Below, piece after piece: positions 57,089 to 64,000 of a stretch of 64,000 bases of DNA (position 1 is its first letter; each line of letters begins with the position of its first letter). This stretch comes from Diphasiastrum complanatum (lineage: Eukaryota; Streptophyta; Lycopodiopsida; Lycopodiales; Lycopodiaceae). The notes under the pieces were generated by a model. That model did not search any database and had not been told where the DNA came from. It saw only the letters and a program-made list of their open reading frames with translations. The position numbers were made by a program, and so were the translations under genes. The stretch spans positions 28,150,845 to 28,214,844 of the forward strand of contig CM055095.1 of the NCBI GenBank assembly GCA_029204225.1, read 5' to 3'.

Positions 57089-58110
57089 TTTGTCAGGATC
57101 TTGAAAAAGCTCAGTTTTTTGGCACTTTTTCTTAGATATTTGAAAATCTAACCATTGGATCTTCACAAAAATTTTAGAGTAGCCAGATCTAGGTTAGATC
57201 TATCTATTAAACTCTTTGCAAAGGTTACTTCCTAGCATATCTCAAAAAATCATGGAAAAAGTGTATTTTTTTGGGGTTCTTTTGCAAACATTTTAGATTT
57301 TCTGAAAGCCAACCCCTGCAAACTGGTATGCGCTTGTATCTCAGTCAAATTCAGCTGCCCACCAAGCTGCGAGAGTTACTTTTCAAGGAAACTCAAAAAA
57401 TCTTGAAAAAAGTGCATTTTTTGGGGTTTTTTTGCAAAATTTTAAGATTTTCTGGGAACAAACCCTCACAGACTAGTATGCACTTGTATCTCAGTCAGAT
57501 TTACCTGCTCACCAGGCTGCAAGAGTTACTTCCCAAGGAAACTCAAAAAATCTTGAAAAAAGTGCATTTTTTGGGGGTTTTTTGGCCAAATTTTGAGATT
57601 TTATGGGAACTAATCAGCGCAGGCAGGTATGTGCTTGTATATATGTCAGATCCACTTGCTTACCAAGCTACAAGAGTTACTTCCCAGAGAAACTCAAAAA
57701 TTTGTTGTCTGAGAAGGTTCTAGGCCACTTTTTGCTCTTGGGAACCTTCACAGGGCACTTTTTTTGGGATCTAACTCTCGCAGACTTCTCCGTGTCCTTG
57801 TCTCAGTGAGATGGAACTTCAGAGAGCTCTGCAAAGGTTAGTTTTGAGTTTTGAAAAAAAAAAATTATTTTTACATAGGATTTTTGAATTTTTTTGAGTT
57901 TTTCTCTGTTTTTTCAAAATCTGATGGGAACTAACCCTCGCAAGCTTCTATGCAGGTCTGGGACAGTGCCCTGGAGCTATTGCCAGTCATGCAAAGGTTC
58001 ATGCCCACTGGTTTTTGAGAAATCAAAATCTGATGAAATTCTGTCTCTCTTTTTCCCTCCAAAAACAGATTTTGAGCTTTTTTTTTCTGATTTTTATGGA
58101 TTTTATGGAT
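57089..58110 (-). repeat. Tandem array with a 151-bp period in the element C leader
   Basis: A unit starting CTCAAAAAATCTTGAAAAA on the + strand recurs at about 57089 (diverged), 57240, 57391, 57541 and 57692, with steps of 150-151 bp. Shared blocks are TTTTTTGGGGTT, GCTTGTATCTCAGTCA and CAAGAGTTACTTCC. Weaker copies continue toward 58110. The array lies between the primer site and gag. The open frame across 57271-57723 is a by-product of the period. Confidence 0.85.
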
Positions 58111-58342
58111 TAATGCAGGGATTGGGTGCTCGAATCTGATCCTCCCACCCCACAATTTCTCCCTACAATTGAAACAAACAAAAAAAAATCACTAAAAAAA
58201 TGGCAAAAATTAACACTACTCACACTATTCTACCCCTAAAATCCGATTTTTTGGTGAAAATGAATGGTGAGAGAGAAGAAAAGAGAGAGGGGGAGAGAGG
58301 AAGAGATTAAGAAAACTATGCGACGAAGCGAGTGTGTAGCAC

Positions 58343-58385
58343 TCCCCGGCAACGGCGCCACTGTTGTGTCATCGATGTCACAACA
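58343..58385 (-). other. Primer-binding site and 24-bp remnant LTR of element C
   Basis: On the minus strand the primer site TGGCGCCGTTGCCGGGGA occupies 58360-58343. Beyond one base lies 58385-58362, which in + orientation starts TGTTGTGTCATCGATG and ends TCACAACA. It is similar to the two ends of the 795-bp LTR at 53913 joined together. The interior of this LTR seems to be lost while both termini and the target duplication remain. Confidence 0.65.
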
Positions 58386-58390
58386 TATGA

Positions 58391-59439
58391 TCAAAAGGGT
58401 AAGCAAGTAGTTTCTGAAAATTATGTTGCTTTCCTAACCTCTTTGGATGAACCTACAAGTGTAGATCAAGCAAGGAAAGAAGAGAAGTGGATCTAAACAA
58501 TGGATCTTGAGTATCAAGCTCTTATGAAGAGTGGAACATCTTTTGGAGGATCTTCTTGTGTACATGGAGCTATGCAAGTGGATAGATGTTATCTTGCTGT
58601 AAATTCAAGTAATGGATCTGGAAAACAAAGTTTGTTCAATGACTTTGATGGTCAAATTGAAGATCAAGAGGTTGATCTCAAAGGGCTTCAACTAGTCAAA
58701 AGGGAAGCTGGCAATTTGGAGCTAGTCAAGAGCATCAAAGGAGAGGCAATTGGCAAAGATATTTTGGATCTGTTTTTGCAACATATTGAAGACTTAAGTA
58801 AGGTCAAAGGAACAGCAAGGAAGTGTTGTTCAAATTTACTTTACCTGTTCTATCTCATGTTTGAGCAATTTCATTTGGATGTGTGCAAATTGTCAAGATA
58901 TGGTAAAACTAGCTACATTGGTGAGCATTGTTTTGATGTTAGATTTGTACTACAATTCTTGGCTGGTTTTGCTTATGGAAATGAAGCTATTGAAGGTTCA
59001 TTACCTCACTCATTCATGGTCAAGTCATCAAGGTATGATGGTATCTTGATACAAGATGGAGATGGAGGCTCATTCATGGAGTGTCATGGTGGATACATGG
59101 CAACAAAGGACAAAGGAGGAGGAGACATGCAAGAAAATGTTGATCACTCACAGTTATTGTTTGTTTGCTGTATTTTTCCACAGTGTTCAGAGTTGGAAGC
59201 ATGGTGGAATCATCTCATTTACATTCTATGTGATTCTTCATGGCTCATTGAAGTGGTATTGGAACATTTTGTGAGGGAGCAAGTCATTGCAAAGGAGGTG
59301 GAGCTTCAACATGTGTCTTCAAGGGAATGTGTAGCTGATATCTTCACCAAAGCATTGAAAAAGGACTTGTTCATGAAGCATAGGACATCACTTGGAGTGT
59401 TATCAAAGTCCATGCTAAAACTAGTTGAAGCGGGAGTGT
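58391..59439 (+). CDS. Copia-3 pol end with RT/RNase H replaced by an unknown open stretch
   Basis: The frame starts as copia pol (VVSENYVAFLTSLDEPTSVD, then MDLEYQALMKSGT from ATG 58500; a TAA sits at 58494-58496). At about 58540, where RT should continue, it passes into about 239 codons unlike any RT or RNase H. From about 59256 it is again the copia RNase H tail (EHFVREQVIAKEVELQHVSS, CVADIFTKALKKDLFMKHRT, LGVLSKSMLK). The frame is open across both junctions (58500-59441, 313 residues). The unknown part has a hydrophobic stretch (NLLYLFYLMFEQF), scattered Cys and a Gly-rich segment (QDGDGGSFMECHGGYM). I recognise no family. It may be captured host sequence or a novel cargo of a non-autonomous copia lineage. 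Confidence 0.6.
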
Positions 59440-59985
59440 GAAAGATTCAACTAGTTTGATCATATTTGCTATATTTCCATATTTGGCATATTGAGGCCAA
59501 CTTTGTTTTTAGACTTAGAGATTGACTTTTCAAAGTTCATTAGTCTAAATGTCATTTGAATAAACACTTTTTGAAAGTGTGGGAAAGTTAGAAGGCGAGT
59601 TTGAGTAGATTCAAATTTGAATGTTGGGTACATTGAATCTAGACCTAAAAATAGTAGGGTTAGCATTTTGGAGAGAAAGCCAAGTCACCAAATAGGGTTT
59701 GGCCCTGTTATAAAAGGATGCAACTCATGGAGAGAGTGATATTCTCTCTTCTCTATCTCATTTCATGCTTATATATGGTTCTCTTGGGTTTTACTATCCA
59801 TTGGTGCACTATACTTTTGATTGCATGCAATTTTATGTGTAGAATAATCTATAATTGTTATTTTCGGATCTACATGTGTGAAATACAGTAGCTTGCTGGT
59901 TTTGTACGGACAGCAACAATACGTTATCATTTCATTCAAGTTTGATCAAGTTCTATTAGTGTTTGCATCTCATTTTGTATGTAGA
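59437..59985 (+). repeat. 3' LTR of copia-3, truncated
   Basis: It starts TGTGAAAGATTC after the polypurine tract and runs 549 bp. TATAAAAGG near 59710 is a good TATA box. It is interrupted at GTAGA|TGTTACTC by element D, so its last 100 bp or so (compare 51165-51263) are missing here. Confidence 0.85.
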
Positions 59986-60747
59986 TGTTACTCTTTCTCT
60001 CCCTCCCTTTCTCCCTCATAAAAAGTATAATAACATGCAATCCCAATAACAATCAAATCCAACAATTAGCAAAACACAAATAAAGCATGAGAGATGGAAA
60101 AAAAGTGATAAAGAGCAAAGACATTCATAAATCCATTTCACAAGAGAACCAATTTGCTTTATTGAAATGAAGAAATGAACATGTGTAGGAACTCGAGTTG
60201 GTCCCTTTTTATAGTAGAGAGGAGGACCCTGCCTCTGAATCCTATTGGTCCATTTCTGCCTCCCTAATTATTCAAATTTAAAAAAGAGTGAGAACCATTC
60301 AAATCGGAGAGAAACCCAACTTTATTCACTAACTTGACATTTAGGCCCTGCGACATTAAAAGTCCCGCAAAAAAGGCCTAAAGTCTTTTTATTGACTTTC
60401 AACTAATCAAATCTCTATGTGATCATCGGGTTGGACTTACACACGCAGGGTGCCAAATCTCTCTCACTTATTAACTAGGGTTAGGGTTGCCTTGGGATCC
60501 ACAAACCCTCCAACAGTATCCCCCACCAAAACTGGTGGCGGTCCCACGACACTTGCGAGATGCAGTTACTGGAGACTTTTAATCCAATCTAAACTAGCTA
60601 ATCTATGTTAACTAATTGCTATCTGCCTATCCTAAGTCCGATCTATCTAGTCTAGGCTAAGACTATCTATCTACCTTATTTCTAGGATTAATCTAACTGA
60701 TCTAAGGCTATCTACTTACTTCTAACTAGTTTATCGAACTAACTATC
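59986..60747 (-). mobile_element. Element D: LTR and short internal piece, related to C
   Basis: In + orientation the LTR begins TGTTACTCTTTC (59986) and ends CCCTCCAACA (60515). On the minus strand it is preceded by the polypurine tract GGTGGGGGATAC (60527-60516). The internal side shares GGTCCCNCGRCAC with the same position in element C. 60590-60740 is CTA-rich low-complexity sequence. The rest of the element is missing, replaced by copia-4 at 60748. Confidence 0.65.
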
Positions 60748-61412
60748 TGTGAAAAATTGTCAACTAATTAAGTTGTGTAATTTGAAAATTTGGAGGCCAA
60801 AGTGGATTTTCAACTTAGAGATACATTTCTTTATGTTAATAAGAACTAGAAATAATCTCATTACTATTTTTAACAAGTATATAGATGGATTAGGTCGGAT
60901 TTGGAGCTACTCTAATTGATTAGAAAAGATACAATGACATTGAATCTAGTCAAGTTAGTCTAGGTTTTTGGCAAGTACCTAGAAACTTCCATAAGTTGAT
61001 AAGCTTAGCCAAGATCATCTAAATGGTCAAGAGGCTGTTATAAATAGGCATTACAAGCATGGGAAAAAATCATCTCTCATTCTTCTCTCATTCATTCTTA
61101 TGAAAGATATCTCTTTTCGTTTCTACATCGAGCTCTTGCATCTTGGAGGTGATATAGTGAATTTTTGTGTGTAGAATGTTGCTTTTCTTATGTATATGAA
61201 TCCACGTGTGGGTACTGATATTTTATGGCTATCGTATAAATAGGAACAGTAGCATATGATATCTAACTATTTTTGACAAGTTCTTATTCAGTTTCATCTT
61301 CTATGTGTAGTTGATGCATGATTTTTCTCATTGGTAATGAAGGTAGTGTGCTATCCAAATTAGCTAAAAAACAAAGGGCATAATTAGGTCATTTGGATCT
61401 AATTTTTTCTCA
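60748..61412 (+). repeat. 5' LTR of copia-4
   Basis: A 665-bp stretch from TGTGAAAAATTG to TTTTTCTCA. It is followed by a mutated primer site TAGTATTAAAGC that aligns with TGGTATCGAAGC of copia-3. TATAAATAGG near 61038 is a candidate TATA box. The last 150 bp are similar to 51110-51263. Confidence 0.75.
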
Positions 61413-61902
61413 TAGTATTAAAGCTTTCTTGCAGACTATATTTGGAGGAGAGAACAATTCTAGTGGGTGATTTAGAGGCACCATCAATTCCAAAGTGTGC
61501 TAGAGTGGTTCCTTGTTAAAATCAAACATTTCCAAGTGTAGAAAGGAGATCTTTGTGATCTGAAGCTCAATTTAGGTCAAAACACTTGTAGTAGGCTAAT
61601 TTCCTTCTAAGTAAAATTGCATAAGAAAGGGGATACATCATTCTTCAAGATTCTATATCAAGTTTCTAGCTTTTGCATGTAGAATTTGTGTGTTTCAATC
61701 TTAGGAGAGTGCATAAGTTCATGGCATTGAAGGTTGATCATGTGTTGATCAAGTGTCATCAATTCTATGTGTTGGATTGGCTAGTTTTGAAAGAGATTTG
61801 AGAGGTTTCATATCTTTGTAATTTCTTCTTGGATTCATTTGTTGACTTTCAAGAGAGTAGTGCATTAAAACAGGTTGAAAGATAAGATCAAATCATTGCA
61901 AC

Positions 61903-62298
61903 ATGGCTACAAATGGAGGCTTCATGTTGGAGAGCCATGATAGGCTTACCTCAAGCAACTATTCAACTTGGAAGATGAGAATGGAGTCTCTCCTTGAGAT
62001 GAATGAGTTGATGGATATTGTTGTAGGTGTGGAGGAGAGACCTTTGGCACCTCAAGAACAATTGAGGTATGATAGGAGAACAAAGAAAGCTCTCCATGTG
62101 ATCAAGATGAATGTGACTAATGAACTTCTCAAGGAAGTTGGTAAGTGTACTTCATCTAGTGAGGCTTGCGAAATCTTGAAGAAGGTTTACGAGTCCAAGT
62201 CTATATCAAGGGTCCTTACTCTTAAGAGGCAAATCTTTCATGTCTTCAAAAGAAGGATGAAAATGCTCATGCTTTTGTTTTAAAAGTTAAAGCTTTGA
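61903..62298 (+). pseudogene. Copia-4 gag, truncated
   Basis: From ATG 61903 the frame is a close relative of copia-3 gag: MATNGGFMLESHDRLTSSNY, MRMESLLEMNELMDIVVGVE, KALHVIKMNVTNELLKEVGK. It keeps the SSEACEILKKVYESKSISRV part that copia-3 lost. A one-base shift near 62240 precedes AHAFVLKVKALNE, and homology ends near 62298. No knuckle or pol follows. Confidence 0.85.
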
Positions 62299-62724
62299 AT
62301 GAGTGAGGCAATATGGAAAGAAAAACATGAGTGGTTTTTGTATATTCATCGACTTACGAGGCATATTGGACATCCAAGTAGACATTGTAATCATCCCGGT
62401 TTGGAGGTCAAAGTGTGGAAATGTGAGTTGGAGCTACTAGTAGTCAATGGCAGTGATGGATGGAATTTAAAAAAAATTGACGATAGTACAAGAATGTCAA
62501 ATGGATGGATAATGGAGGACATTGTTGCAATGGCTCAGTGCAAAATTTTAGCACTAAATGAGTGGGAAGGTGGTATAGTTATCGATGGTATACAAGGATT
62601 GCAAACAAGTATAGGCTTGATGGAGGCTGGGAAAGTTGACAATGGTTTTGCAATGCCTAATACCATCAAAATGCACTTAGCAAAGCAATTGACATCACAC
62701 CAAACAAGATTCATTAACCACTAA
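62299..62724 (+). CDS. Unknown 141-codon frame after copia-4 gag
   Basis: This open frame starts at ATG 62299, overlapping the end of gag homology in another phase. It contains VKVWKCELELLVVNGSDGWN, MSNGWIMEDIVAMAQCKIL and GGIVIDGIQGLQTS. I recognise no family. It may be chance, or cargo as in copia-3. Confidence 0.25.
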   Translation: MSEAIWKEKHEWFLYIHRLTRHIGHPSRHCNHPGLEVKVWKCELELLVVNGSDGWNLKKIDDSTRMSNGWIMEDIVAMAQCKILALNEWEGGIVIDGIQGLQTSIGLMEAGKVDNGFAMPNTIKMHLAKQLTSHQTRFINH

Positions 62725-64000
62725 AATTAAATTTCTAGTATTAAGTAAAATTGGCAGGTTATTTAACAAAAATTTCACTTCTCCAAGCTCAAAGTGGGAC
62801 CGAGATTTATTCTCAAACCAACCTTGTGCACAAATCAAAGTTTCAAATTTTCATAGGAATTGACAAATTGATTCCTATCAACAATAATCGATAAGAGAAA
62901 CATAAAACCCACAATTTCAACATAATTGAGTCCATCAACAATTCCAATGCTTTGTTCTCGTCCTCTCATTTTAACCAATGAGTAATCAATGACAAAAAAC
63001 CACTTACATTTGACACTACACAGTTTTGCCACAATGAAATACTCTAGGAATATTTATCACTTACTGTTTTAAACATGAAGTATCATCTGCATCCAACTAT
63101 GACCTCATAGTCTAAAGCCCATATTTCTCTTCTTTGGAAAGAACACCTTCCTCATGCAATAATAAGTAGGTAGGTGTGCTTCTCTACATTTCCAGTCTAA
63201 TTCAAATCAATTTAGTTCTCAAATTTCAATTTACATCCTTCTATGGTCAAAGGAACAAAAACTTTCTACGAGGTACATTAACACCTTGTATATAGTCATT
63301 GTGATATTTGTTAAATAGCCTAATGCATGGATTGTTCTCTACATGTCTTAGCATGCATGTACATTTTGTAAGTTCACACACAGATGGATTGTTCTCTAAA
63401 CATACGTCTTAGCATGCATGTACATTTTGTTAAGTTCAAACACAAACGGCCAATGATCACTGAAAGATGGTGCTTTTATTTAATTATCCATCAGCTTAGA
63501 CGCTCGTTGAAATCTAAAGAACACTACTTGCTCTTTAACTTCCTCTTGTGCGTCCTCAATTTTGAATGCCAAAACTGTGAAAAATTTTCTTCTGTCAGAA
63601 TCTAATTCCCGGAGTTACTGCTAAGTAGAATCTACAGCTCGAAAATTTGGTTTTGAGAGCACCGTTTATTTCCAAACTTGAGAACATTTAATGTTGTTGT
63701 GCGCCAAGTCTCCACGCTGGTCTGTAAATCAAAGCTCGTTGTACACATACGTTTGGTGCAGTAACGATCTACTCTGTGATTCAAACCACGATGCTATCCT
63801 GTCATGGGACTATTACATTTCAGACTACAAACACAGTATATCCTATGATGACAAACTTTTCATGAGATTTTGAGAAAGCTATATGTGATTGAAGTCTTTG
63901 AATAATTATAAACTTCAAAAGGATGCAGTTCATTCCTCCCTAAAACATAAGTGGAAACCTCCTCAGAAACACCTTGTGGCTGGCAACTCATTTCATAGCC
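62725..64000. other. No gene recognised
   Basis: No coding frame, RNA gene or element end is supported. The only structure seen is a 57-bp tandem duplication at 63327-63441. Confidence 0.4.
63327..63441. repeat. 57-bp tandem duplication
   Basis: ATGGATTGTTCTCT followed by GTCTTAGCATGCATGTACAT occurs at 63327 and 63384. The two copies are almost identical. Confidence 0.85.

Noticed and set aside
57271-57723. 150-codon + frame with an internal repeat
   Set aside because: It is produced by the 151-bp tandem array of the element C leader; the repeat is a DNA period, not a protein design.

Overview
The window is from the nuclear genome of a land plant with a repeat-rich genome. The evidence is one host gene of the plant-only KANADI (GARP) transcription-factor family and many Ty1/copia and Ty3/gypsy LTR retrotransposons, nested in each other and broken. 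By eye about 70% of the 64 kb is mobile-element DNA. I cannot name the species, and nothing here separates major plant lineages firmly.

Layout. 1-6170: a KANADI-like gene on the + strand, with a TATA-type promoter near 417, six coding exons (1593-5712) and a polyadenylation-type signal at 6142. 6170-8235: gene-free, with a degenerate repeat that weakly resembles a tRNA-derived SINE. 8257-10860: two copia relics in opposite orientations. 10878-11160: CACTA-like terminal sequence. 11880-16937: LTR-1, a complete non-autonomous LTR retrotransposon with a perfect 5-bp target duplication, about 1% LTR divergence and no recognisable gag or pol. 17120-17360: copia gag relic. 19088-21709: broken gypsy element on +. 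21710-28560: a minus-strand gypsy reverse-transcriptase relic split by copia-2 (21920-27719). 29862-35571: LTR-3, a second young non-autonomous element with a gag-like reading frame and no pol. 36327-37330: copia gag interrupted by a solo LTR. 39179-50001 (minus): gypsy element B (gag, protease, RT, RNase H, integrase), the LTR that feeds it, and two related extra ORFs (ORF3). 51104-59985: copia-3, interrupted by gypsy-like element C (53913-58385). 59986-62298: LTR of a C-related element (D), then the 5' part of copia-4. 62299-64000: nothing recognised except small repeats.

How it fits together. The KANADI gene is the only host gene I can support. The two elements with the most similar LTRs (LTR-1, LTR-3) lack pol, so autonomous relatives must have moved them. 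All pol-bearing copies carry stops, frameshifts or deletions. The copia fragments at 8257, 17120, 36327, 51864 and 61903 look like one broad family, each truncated differently. The best candidates for something undescribed are: a 239-codon open stretch that replaces RT and RNase H in copia-3; the five-fold iterated stem-loops in the LTR-1 leader; the acidic gag of LTR-3; an LTR of element C reduced to 24 bp; and a cluster of heat-shock-element-like dyads near 40.1-40.5 kb.
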